A stretch of 16,108 bases of DNA, from positions 102,214 through 118,321 of the forward strand of contig NW_008705582.1 in the NCBI RefSeq assembly GCF_000186865.1, given 5' to 3'. The notes beneath the pieces are model-generated. The model was not told the DNA's origin. It saw only the letters and a program-made list of their open reading frames with translations, and did not search any database. How positions within the stretch are numbered: the stretch's first letter is position 1; the number at the start of each line of letters is the position of its first letter. The position numbers were made by a program, and so were the translations under genes. Origin of the DNA: Aureococcus anophagefferens (taxonomy: Eukaryota > Sar > Pelagophyceae > Pelagomonadales > Pelagomonadaceae). This document shows, piece by piece, positions 1 through 7,135 of this stretch.

Positions 1-488
1 AAGTCGCGGCGGCGGTAGTCGCGGAAGAAGCGCGGCGGCGTGTCCGGGAAGCCGGCCTCGTCGGCCGCCGGGGGCTGGGGCCGGAAGGGCTCCGTCGCGA
101 AGAGGCGGCCGTCGTCGCGGCCGCGGTCGCGGCCGTAGTAGCGGCCGGGGCTCCGGGCCCGCGCGGGCGACGGCGCGCGCGGCGGCCGCGGCGGCTCGCG
201 CGAGTCGTCGTCGCGGCGGAGCAGCGGCGGCGGCGGCGCGAAGAGCGCCTGGTCGCCGCGGCCGCGGTCGCCGCGGAAGTCGCGCGAGCCGCGCGAGCCG
301 CCGTGGCGGTCCGCGTCGCGGAGCCGCCGCGGCGAGCCCTCGGGGCCCCGGAGCTCGACGCGGTGGCCCTGGAGCGCGAGGTGGTTCGCCATGCGCCGCT
401 GGTCGTCCGTCGGCGCGTCGAGCGGCTCGAGGCGCGGCCGCGCGCGCCGCGGCTCGGCGGCGGCGGGCGGGAGCCGCCGGGCCCAGTA

Positions 489-520
<32 letters not shown>

Positions 521-598
521 GGAGCCGGCGCCGGTCCCGGCGCCGGTCCCGCGCGCGGCGGCGGCGGCGGCGGCGGTCGTCGCGCGCGGCGCGGTCGC

Positions 599-632
<34 letters not shown>

Positions 633-1978
633 CGCGGCGCGGAGGCCCCGCTCCGCGCGGTCGAAGGCCTCCGTGCGCGGGTAGAGCCGCCGCCCCTCGA
701 CGCGGAGGTCGCCGTCGCCCGGCGGCGCGGGCCGCGCCGCCGGGTCGTACTCCTTGCCGAGGAAGAAGGCCGCGCAGCGCGCGCAGCAGACCTGTGTGGA
801 AATCAAATCTTCAACCCGACTTCAATGTGCGCGTATTCGAACGATTTGACCAAGCTCTTCACTGGGCTTCGAGAACTCGACGAGAGCGATCGATCCGTCC
901 AAAAATCAGCCGAATCGACTTTGATTTGACCGAGATAGAGAATTCTCAAGTTTGGTCAGGACCCCCCAAACCAGTGGTTGGTTTCCGCACAGCAGCAGAC
1001 GCCGAGCGCGCCGAGCCAGCAGCCCGCGGCCGCGTAGCAGATGGCCCCCGAGACCTCGCAGAAGCGGTGGCCGACGCGCCGGAGCGCCGCGCCGAAGGCC
1101 CGGAAGCCCGCCGCGGCCCGCGCGCCGCAGGCCGCGCACCGCGCGCCGCACGTCGCCGCCCGGGCCGCGGCGTCGGCCTCGTCGCGCGCGCGCGCCTCGG
1201 CCTCGCGGCGGCGGCGGCGCCGCTCCTCCTTCTGGAGCCGCCGGAGCTCGCGCGCGCCCTCCGTCTCCGGCTCCGTCTCCTCCGCGGGCGTCTCCTCCGC
1301 GTCGTCGCGCGCCTTCTTCTTCTTCTTCTTCTTCTTCTCCGGCGACGACGCGCCGTCGTCCGCCGGCGGCTCCGGCTCGGGCTCGGGCTCCGGCGGCGCC
1401 TCGACGTCCGCCGCGTCGCCCTCCTTGGTCTCCTCGGCGGCGCCGGCGTCGGCCGCGGCGGCCTCGGCGTCGCGCTTCGCGCGGCGCGCCTCGCGCCGCT
1501 TCCGCCGCTCCTCCTTGCGCCGGCGGTAGTCGTCGTCGTCGTCGTCGGTCTCGTAGGCCGCGTCGTCGCGCGGCGGCGCCGGGTCCTCCGGCGCGCGGTA
1601 CGTGCGCACGCCCCAGGTCCCCAGGGACAGGACGAAGCAGAAGCTGCAGCACGCGTAGATGAGGCCCCAGGCGATGATCGTGTCGCGGCGGCCGAGGTGG
1701 CTCGAGGGCCGGAGCGCGTTCCACCAGCGCTCGTACCACTCCTTCGAGCCGCCGCGCTTCCCCCGGGGCTCGGGCGTCGGCGCGACGTTCGGCGCGGCCG
1801 TCGGCGCGGGGCTCCGCGTCGGGGCGAAGCTCCGCGTCGGCGCGAAGCTCCGCGAGGGCTCCGGCGTCGGCGCGGGGCTCCGCGACGGCGCGTAGGTCGG
1901 GGTCTGGGCGCCGGCGAGGGCCGCCGCGAGGGCCGCCGCGAGGGCCGCCGCGAGGCGGAACCGCGCGAGGCGCGCCAT
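1..1978 (-). CDS. Membrane-anchored, low-complexity secretory-pathway protein (3' end outside window)
   Basis: No family recognised. Translation starts at ATG 1978. Exon 1 is 1978-1001 (326 codons), a 209-nt introner intron occupies 1000-792 (GT..AG, phase 0), and exon 2 is open from 791 to the window edge with no stop. Visible parts in order: a hydrophobic Ala/Leu signal peptide (about residues 1-24); a Pro/Ser/Thr-rich stretch with repeated SFAPTR and PAPTPEP units (25-75), likely extracellular and O-glycosylated; a transmembrane segment around 102-125; a long highly charged region with Asp, Lys (nine in a row) and Glu-Pro runs, probably cytosolic and partly coiled; then a second hydrophobic Cys-rich segment across the splice junction. 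Exon 2 continues with poly-Asp, poly-Arg and Arg/Asp/Gly-rich sequence. Codon bias supports this frame over the overlapping ones. It probably shares a promoter with the gene at 2094. Function unknown. Confidence 0.7.
489..519. repeat. GTC/GAC trinucleotide repeat (poly-Asp in the minus gene)
   Basis: A run of about ten GTC triplets on the plus strand, read as a poly-Asp stretch in exon 2 of the minus-strand gene. It is a length-variable microsatellite within coding sequence. Confidence 0.85.
792..992 (-). mobile_element. Introner element, family A (copy A1), forming an intron
   Basis: A 201-bp non-autonomous element. Plus-strand ends are CTGTGTGGAAATCAA on the left and GGTTTCCGCACAG on the right, forming imperfect terminal inverted repeats. 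It is flanked by a perfect 8-bp target duplication, CAGCAGAC, at 784-791 and 993-1000. On the gene's (minus) strand the first duplication starts with GT and the element ends in CACAG, so the intron 1000-792 is GT-AG and its removal leaves one target copy and an intact frame (Gly|Val-Cys-Cys). It is visibly AT-richer than the surrounding exons. Introners that behave as DNA transposons are known from Micromonas and Aureococcus (Huff, Zilberman and Roy 2016). Confidence 0.93.
1315..1339. repeat. TTC/GAA-type trinucleotide repeat (poly-Lys in the minus gene)
   Basis: A run of CTT triplets on the plus strand, encoding nine consecutive Lys (AAG) in the minus-strand gene, inside its charged region. 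Confidence 0.85.
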
Positions 1979-2093
1979 GACCGCGTCAACCGTGCGCCAC
2001 CTGGGAAACAGCCGAAGCGCGCAAACGACGAGCTGCCCCGCGGCACGACGGCAACGACGAAGATACGCCCTCTAGCGCGGGGCTCTCCGTGCG
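1979..2093. promoter_or_regulatory. Shared divergent promoter region
   Basis: These 115 bp separate the start codons of the minus gene (ATG at 1978) and the plus gene (ATG at 2094), so both promoters must lie here or overlap the genes. It is less GC-rich than the flanks. I see no TATA box or other clear core element. Confidence 0.4.
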
Positions 2094-3172
2094 ATGGCCG
2101 CCCCCAGCTTCGAGGCCATCGCGTCCGGGCCGCTGCCCTTCGCGACCAAGGCCCGGGCGCCCCCGCGGAGCGCGTCCCTGCGGTCCGTCGGCTCGCGGTC
2201 CCTCGCCTCCAAGGCGTCGCTGGCGAAGCGGCGGCCCCGCACCGCCGAGGCGGCGAGGTCCGCGGCCGCGACGCTGCGCCGCGGGACGCGGGTCGCGGCG
2301 CCCCTGCCGCCGGACCCCTTCGACCCCTCGGCGAGCAACTTCGGCCGCTTCAACAGCCACTACCCGCGGCCGCTCCGCGAGTACTTCCGGCGGCCGCGCA
2401 CCGCCGCCGCGGAGATGCCCCGGAGGCTCGGCGCGCACCCCGGCGCCGCGACGGCCGGTCCGACGGTTCTTCGAGGGGCGCGCGGCGCCGCGCGCCGCGC
2501 GCGTCGAGCGACGGCCGCGCGCCCCGCACGCAGGCAAGGTCCAGGGCAAGTTCGAGCGCCTCTCGACCTACGGCCTCATGTCCGAGGACCCCCGGCCCAT
2601 GAAGACGCAGCTCGACCTCCTCCGCGGCGACCCGCGTGGGCATCGGCCGCCGGTCCGGGACGTCCCGACCGAACTCGAATCCTCGAGCGTCGAAGTCGCT
2701 TCGGGCTGATGTTCGGACAGCCTCCCGGCGAGGTCTCGACGGACGGCGCGAGCGCTCGCGTCGAGACGGTCGACGACGCCCGAAGTCGCGTCGAAGATGC
2801 GCGTGCGGCGCAGGCGGCGACCCGTGCCACGCGACGCTCGACCGGACGCGCGCGGCGCGGCCGCGGGGCCGACGCCGGGTGGTTCCGCGGGTTCCGCGCC
2901 GCGCTCGCTCCGCGCTCCGAGAGACGATCGCTCGTCCGGACACGAGCCGACGCGCGGGGGCTTTCAGAGTCGGGAGCGTCGCACGCCAGGCGCCGACGCA
3001 CGGGACCATGACCGACGGCGCCGGGCGCGCCGTGCCCTGGGACGACCGCCACCACAACACGTACAGCCGCTGCAACCACGTCTTCCACGAGATCCACCGC
3101 GAGTTCTTCGGCTCCGCGTCGCGGCTCGAGCGCGTCCCCATCCACGAGTGGCGCGGCCCGAGCCGGCGCTAG
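2094..3172 (+). CDS. Small hypothetical protein, three exons, splice structure partly unresolved
   Basis: Not recognised. ATG 2094 opens exon 1 (to about 2457), a basic Ser/Ala/Arg-rich N-terminus followed by the better-defined NFGRFNSHYPRPLREYF. A 76-nt GT-AG intron (2458-2533, phase 1) restores frame into exon 2 (from 2534), which reads GKFERLSTYGLMSEDPRPMK and LDLLRGD. Exon 3 has strong codon bias from about 2990 to the TAG at 3170-3172 and contains WDDRHHNTYSRCNHVFHEIH. Between exons 2 and 3 lie two GC-drifted introner elements. Simple removal of both plus one target copy leaves the exon frames one base out of register, so a different splice site is used or an indel is present. One in-frame combination is a GC donor at 2634 with the CTTTCAG acceptor ending at 2967. 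The stop is 18 bp from the convergent neighbour's stop. Confidence 0.55.
2632..2813 (+). mobile_element. GC-drifted family A introner (old copy)
   Basis: A 182-bp stretch that aligns along its length with copy A2 (11719-11921), with A/T in A2 mostly replaced by G/C. The left end CCGCGTGG matches CTGTGTGG; TCGAAGTCGCTTCGGGCTGA matches A2's TCGAAGTCGATTCGGCTGA, and GTTCGGAC follows where A2 has TTTTGGAC; the right end, GAAGTCGCGTCGAAGAT through GGCGCAG, matches GAAGTCGGGTTGAAGAT through CACACAG. It is flanked by a perfect 8-bp duplication GCGGCGAC at 2624-2631 and 2814-2821. The duplication begins with GC and the element ends in AG, the same GC-AG layout as fresh copies. Confidence 0.75.
2822..2989 (+). 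mobile_element. GC-drifted family B introner (old copy), tandem to the drifted A copy
   Basis: A 168-bp stretch, the same length as copy B1. Recognisable blocks: CCGAGAGACGATCGCTCGTC at 2917-2936 against CCGAGAGATGATCGCTCGTC in B3, and GGCTTTCAGAGTCGGGAG followed by GTCGCACGCCAG near the right end, against GCCTTTGAAGTTGGGAAT and GTCGCACCC...CCCAG in B2 read on its minus strand. It sits directly after 2814-2821 (GCGGCGAC) and is followed by GCGCCGAC at 2990-2997, a 7/8 duplication. So it inserted at the 3' target copy of the A element. The left end is short, as in B1, and the least certain part. Confidence 0.68.
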
Positions 3173-3190
3173 GCTAAGTCGACGCGGGCG

Positions 3191-5147
3191 CTACGGGCGC
3201 GCGGTTTCGGGCGGCGCGGGCCGGGCCCGCGGCCGCGCCGCGCCGCGCTTGACCCAGAGGAAGCCGAGGTCGTCGAGCCGCGCCCGCCGCGCGCGCGCCG
3301 CGGGCGACAAGCCCGCGACGTCGCCGGCGCCGCGGCGCCCGCCGACGTAGGTGCCCTTGGACCGCACGGCGGCGACGCGCGCGCCGAGGCGGAGCCCGCG
3401 CGCCGCGGGCGGCCAGGGCCCGCCGCTGTCCGGGACGACGAACTTCTGGGGCACGTCCGCGTCGCCCTCGAGCGCGACGTAGGTTTCGAGCGCGGCGAAA
3501 AAGGCCTCGAACGCGCCGTCGCGCGGCGCGGCGCCGCGCCGCGCGTCCGCGAGCCGCGCGCCGAGCTTGAAGCCGCGGAGGCGCCGCGGCCAGTTTTGCG
3601 CGCCGGCCTCGCCGTCGCGCGGCGCCGCGAAGCGCGCGGGCGCGGCGAAGTTCGCCCAGTCGACGTCCGGCGGCGCGGGCGGCGGCGTGGGCCCGTCGTC
3701 GAACGGCGCCGGTGCCCCCGCGGCGAGCGCGGCGTGGCGCGCCGCGGCCTCGTGGAGCAGGTCCCGGCGGTGCCGCGCCTGAGTGATTCAACGTCGCTTC
3801 AACGTGAGCGTTCCGCGCGCGCGCGTTCCAAAGAAAGCATCCACGCTTCGGGAGCGTTCCAAGAGATGATCGCTCGTCCAAAAATCAGCCGAAACGAGTG
3901 GAAAACGGCCGAGAAGTTGGGAATTTCGCACCCTTTTCCCGCCCGGTGCCGCGCCGGGTCCCAGACGAAGCCGAGCTCGTCGAGCTGGCGGCAGCGGCGC
4001 TCGTCGCCGGCGACGTGGTCGAGCCGCCGCCGGATCTGGCGCGCGCGGCGCCCCAAAGGCAGGCCCGCGGTCCCCGGGGGCCACGCGGGGTCGCCCGATG
4101 GCACGACGAAGGCGCTCGGCACGAGGAGGTGGCCGAAGACGTCGCGGAACGCCGCGAGCGCCTCGACGACGAGGTTGTACTCGGGCTGGAGCCGCTCCCA
4201 GACGAAGCCGAGGTCCCGGAGCGCGCGCTGGCGGTCCGGGAAGCCCACGACGTGCGCGCGGTAGAAGCCCATGCCGTAGACCGCGCGGTCCTGGGCAGCA
4301 AAAGGGTGCGACATTCCCAACTTCAAAGGCTCCGATCTCGGCCGTTTTCCACTCGTTTCGGCTGATTTTTGGACGGGCGATCATCTCTCGGAACGGTCTC
4401 GAAGCGTGGATGCTTTTTTCGGAACGCGCGCGCGCGGAACACTCATGTTGAAGCGACGTTGAATCACCCTTGTGCTGCCCTGGCGCGGTCGAGGTCGACG
4501 CCCGCGAGCTCGGGCGGCCACGGGTCCGCGTTCGGCACGCGGAAGCCGCGCGCGACGGCGACGTCGCCGAATTCGGCCTTGTAGGCCGCGAGCGCGCGCA
4601 CGAGCGCGCCGAAGCGCCGCGCGCCGTCGCGGTTTAACGCGCCGCCCCAGTCGAAGCCCGTCGACTCGGTGAGCAGCCGGCCCCACCGCGTCCGCGACGG
4701 CCGCGGCGGCGCGAGGTCGCGCGCCGTCTCCATGCCGCTGTCGGGCGACGTCGCGCTCCGGCGCGTCTCGCCGCCGCGCGCGGCGGCCTCGAGGCGCACG
4801 AGCGCGGCGACGGCCTTGCCGAGCGCGAGGCCGCGCACGGGCTCGGGCCAGTCGTCCGGCGCGACGAAGCCCGGCGGCACGTCGAGCCACGACGAGCCGT
4901 GGACGCGCGAGTAGAGGATCATCGCGAAGCGCAGCCGCTCGAGCGGGTCCCCGGCGAGCGACGGGCCGAAGCGCAGGTCCGTCAGGGACGCCGCGTCCAA
5001 GGCCCCCGCCTCGCCGGGACCGGCGCCGGCCGCCGACGCCGCGACGCGGCGCGCGACGCCGACGGACCGCGGCGCGAGCGCCGGGAGCCGGAGAGCGCAG
5101 AGCAGCAGGACCGCGGAACGAAAGCACCGCGCCGGCGGCGCGCGCAT
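3191..5147 (-). CDS. Secreted/organellar protein with helicase-associated-like repeats, two introner introns
   Basis: The ATG at 5147 is followed by a signal peptide (MRAPPARCFRSAVLLLCALR and on to about residue 27). Exon 1 runs to about 4485, exon 2 is 4290-3955 and exon 3 is 3778-3191 (TAG). The protein holds about four degenerate units of 70-90 residues with the pattern Y/F-x-x-x-x-G-x-x-x-VP-x-x-F-VVP ... WP ... G-x-x-LG ... R ... LDxLGF-x-W. Endings seen are GFDW, LRDLGFVW, LDELGFVW and LDDLGFLW. This resembles the helicase-associated (HA) repeat expanded in stramenopile algae, but no helicase domain is present. Intron 2 (3954-3779, GC-AG, phase 0) removes cleanly. Intron 1 has no clean GT/GC donor at its target duplication; GC at 4484 or GT at 4499 keep frame. 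The signal peptide suggests ER or plastid routing, which is unexpected for a helicase-derived domain. Confidence 0.75.
3779..3946 (-). mobile_element. Introner element, family B (copy B1)
   Basis: A 168-bp element flanked by the 8-bp duplication TGCCGCGC at 3771-3778 and 3947-3954 (the surrounding direct repeat reaches 11 bp). In the gene's sense the duplication begins GC and the element ends CACTCAG, so the intron 3954-3779 is GC-AG, phase 0, and splices Trp-Asp-Pro to Ala-Arg-His. The 3' end (gene sense) is shortened: the GGGCAGCACAAG part of the family B terminal repeat is missing, yet the AG acceptor is kept. It contains the shared core TTCGGCTGATTTTTGGACGA on the minus strand. Confidence 0.9.
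4291..4482 (+). mobile_element. Introner element, family B (copy B2), inverted relative to B1 and B3
   Basis: A 192-bp element with plus-strand ends CTGGGCAGCAAAAGGGTG and CACCCTTGTGCTGCCCTG (terminal inverted repeats). It is flanked by the perfect 8-bp duplication GCGCGGTC at 4283-4290 and 4483-4490. All three B copies sit in minus-strand genes, but B2 lies in the opposite orientation. The minus-strand end CTGCCCAG still supplies the acceptor, and exon 2 starts at 4290 in phase 0 (Asp-Arg-Ala-Val-Tyr). The target copy begins GA in gene sense, so exact removal would need a GA-AG intron. Frame-keeping alternatives are a GC donor at 4484 (adds Asp-Arg) or a GT donor at 4499 (drops Val-Asp-Leu). 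Confidence 0.9.
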
Positions 5148-5417
5148 CACGTCGAGCCGCACCTATACTTTAGGAAGCGAGATTCAGCATGAAAGTACCC
5201 GCGCTGCGGCGCCGTTCGCCGCGTCGGGCGCGCCCGGGGGCCACGGGAGGTTGGTTCGGAGGGCCGAGGGGGGTCCTTGGGAAGTCCCCGAAGATCCAAA
5301 CTATGTCGAACGGAGTCGATGGACGCGTGTAGCGGTCGTTTTACGGGGAGGGCTATGGTGGGCTCGGCTTCGAAACACCAAAATCTCTCCTTCGTGCGGG
5401 TTCTGGACGCGACCGAG

Positions 5418-5510
5418 CTAGTCCTGGCGGTCGTAGAGGTCCGTGTGGACGCTCGAGGCCTCGGCGAGGTCGCTCACGTCGTGGGAGCTCCTCGCGGGCC
5501 GTCCGAACGT
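5418..5510 (-). CDS. Possible 3'-terminal exon fragment
   Basis: A CAG acceptor at 5513-5511 is followed by 30 codons with strong host codon bias, ending HTDLYDRQD and TAG (5420-5418). The upstream minus strand, to about 6250, shows no convincing partner exon. It may be the tail of a gene whose 5' part is degraded or split by introns I cannot resolve. No family recognised. Confidence 0.3.
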   Translation of the reverse strand, partial: TFGRPARSSHDVSDLAEASSVHTDLYDRQD

Positions 5511-6372
5511 CTGCGCCGACCGAGTCGTCCGTGTCCCGTCGGCAAATAGGCGGCTGGACAGCGCCTCTCGGTCAGAAGCTGCGCGGCGTGCCGCGCGTTC
5601 GGCGGCACACCCGAATGCGATCGTGTACCGCGCGCTGGTCGAGGGCTTCTTCGCGTCAGTCGCCGGGAAATCGTCTCGCGCACTGAGAAAGTCGCGCGCG
5701 CGTGCGCGTAGAGTTGACAGAGCGCTGGAGCGTCGGGAGGCGCCCCTCCAATGGCCGCGGCGGCCGCGTGTCGCCGTATTTCGGCACGCTGCCGCGCGAT
5801 TACTCGTAGGACTTGCAGTACCGACGCCGGAGCTGTCGACGCCTGAGCTTGTCTTCGGCGCTTTCGGGTGCGCTCGAAGGCTAAGATACGTGGTTTTGGC
5901 CAGGGATATCGATGACCACCCGCGTCGTCGCGCGCGGCGGGCCGCCGTGCGAATTTCAATCGACGCACCCTGGCGCCGGCCCGGGTGTCGCTTTATGCCC
6001 CCGGGCCGACGCAGCGACGTTGGGTCTGTGTGGCGAAGACAGCGACGATCTTCGCTCGCGCCGCGCGCGCGCGGGGTCGTCGAGCCACACTTCGAGAGGA
6101 AGCCGGGCTCCGTTCGCGCCGCTCAGACCACTCGACGACGCGCCTCGTCGCGCTTCGAGTTCGCTCCTATGGCAGCTCGCCCCCCGGCGGCGACTGGAAT
6201 TCGCCCGTAACGACGTCGGTGCATGCTGAATCTCGCTTGTACGCCTCAGCAATCAACAAGACTTGAACACTTTGAACAGCACCTTGCATAGAGACGACTC
6301 GTCCGGACCCCATCTTCAGCGTTCGCGACGGCTCCGACACCTAGGCACCTCGCCACCTCTAGGCCGTGACTC

Positions 6373-6634
6373 TTAGCAGCTCGCGCACGCACTAGACGCG
6401 GAACACGTAGCCCCCGCCGGCGTTGTGGGAGATTCGGGGGCGTGGGCGAGTTTCGACGATTCGCGAAAAATGGGCCCGTAAAACCGGGGTGTTTTTTCGG
6501 GGGACTTATTGGGACGCCGGGACGCCACGAGACGGTCTATGAGCAAAATATGATTCTCGTCCGTGCGCGTCGCGTCGGTCCGGGGTTGGGCGGCGCCAAT
6601 TAATTTCTCCGCGAGCTCCTCTTGCTTTTCAAGA
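6373..6634 (-). CDS. Possible exon with atypical (AT-rich) codon use
   Basis: After an AAATTTCAG acceptor (minus strand, ending at 6635) there is an 86-codon open frame starting LEKQEELAEKLIGAAQP and ending in TAA at 6375-6373. Codons such as AAA, TTA, ATT and AAT are unlike the GC-ending codons of every other gene here, so it may be foreign, young or non-coding. Weak support. Confidence 0.2.
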
Positions 6635-6715
6635 CTGAAATTTGGAGGCGCTTATCCAGGGGGGTTCGTGGGGTACCTTGGCGAGCCGAGCCAGGTGGCG
6701 GCCGGAGGCCGCCCC

Positions 6716-6912
6716 CTAGCCGTCGCAGCGGAGGTTGGTCGTGAGGGTGGCGAGGGCGGCGCGGTCCGCGAGGCGGCGCGCGTCGTCTTCGAGTCGGTGG
6801 GAGAGGGCGCGGGCCTTGGACGTCCAGGTGCCGTCGACGAACTTGAGGCCGGAGATCAGGTAGCGCGCGCGGTACTTCGCGGCGGTGGTGCCCCACTCGC
6901 GGTGGAGCTCGA
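6716..6912 (-). CDS. Putative 3'-terminal exon of an unrecognised gene
   Basis: A good acceptor (CCAAATTTCAG, minus strand, ending at 6913) leads into 65 codons with host-like bias, including VELHREWGTTAAKYRARYLI and WTSKARALSHRLEDDARRLA, ending in TAG (6718-6716). The C-terminal half looks helical and charged. No start codon lies in frame just upstream, and the gene at 7136 ends with its own stop 224 bp away, so the 5' exon is not identified. It could be a relic. Confidence 0.4.
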
Positions 6913-7135
6913 CTGAAATTTGGGTGACTCCGCTGTCCGTGTTCGTCGCCGGGACGTGTCCCAGGTGCCCTCCGATCGAAGTCCCCGTCGCAGGCACCGT
7001 CAGCGGGCCCGCCTGGCTTCCAGGCTCGTGGCGCGGGCCGCGTCCCCTCGGGGCCTCGCGGGGCCCCGGTCGGTTCGCGCTGAGCGGGCTCTTAGCGGCG
7101 CGGCGCGCCCCGGGCGCTCGGCGCGCGGCGCGCGC
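6913..7135. other. Intergenic or intronic spacer
   Basis: Lies between the acceptor at 6913 and the stop codon of the minus-strand gene at 7136. It is GC-rich with many short inverted GC words, and no gene or repeat is visible. It may contain the missing 5' part of the 6716-6912 exon's gene. Confidence 0.3.

Larger units (their letters stand above)
5163..6715. other. Gene-poor, lower-GC interval with at most fragmentary exons
   Basis: About 1.5 kb with no long codon-biased frame on either strand; composition is visibly less GC-rich than the rest. Two weak minus-strand candidates are listed separately (5510-5418 and 6634-6373). The stretch around 6440-6550 is AT-rich with a T6 run. I see no tRNA, rRNA, terminal repeats or transposase. 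It may be degraded sequence, long UTRs or intergenic DNA. Confidence 0.4.

Noticed and set aside
489..519. Short tandem repeat considered as a CRISPR-like array
   Set aside because: It is an uninterrupted trinucleotide run in a coding region with no spacers, in a eukaryotic genome.
2458..2533. Short intron considered as another drifted introner
   Set aside because: At 76 nt it shows no family A or B blocks and no clear duplication. It is treated as an ordinary GT-AG intron.
794..2602. 602-aa plus-strand open frame
   Set aside because: It reads through an introner and antisense to a codon-biased minus gene. Composition is Arg/Ala/Leu-rich, typical of a shadow frame in very GC-rich DNA.
5163..6715. 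Possible transposon body or viral insertion in the gene-poor interval
   Set aside because: No terminal repeats, target duplication, transposase, integrase or polymerase motif could be found.
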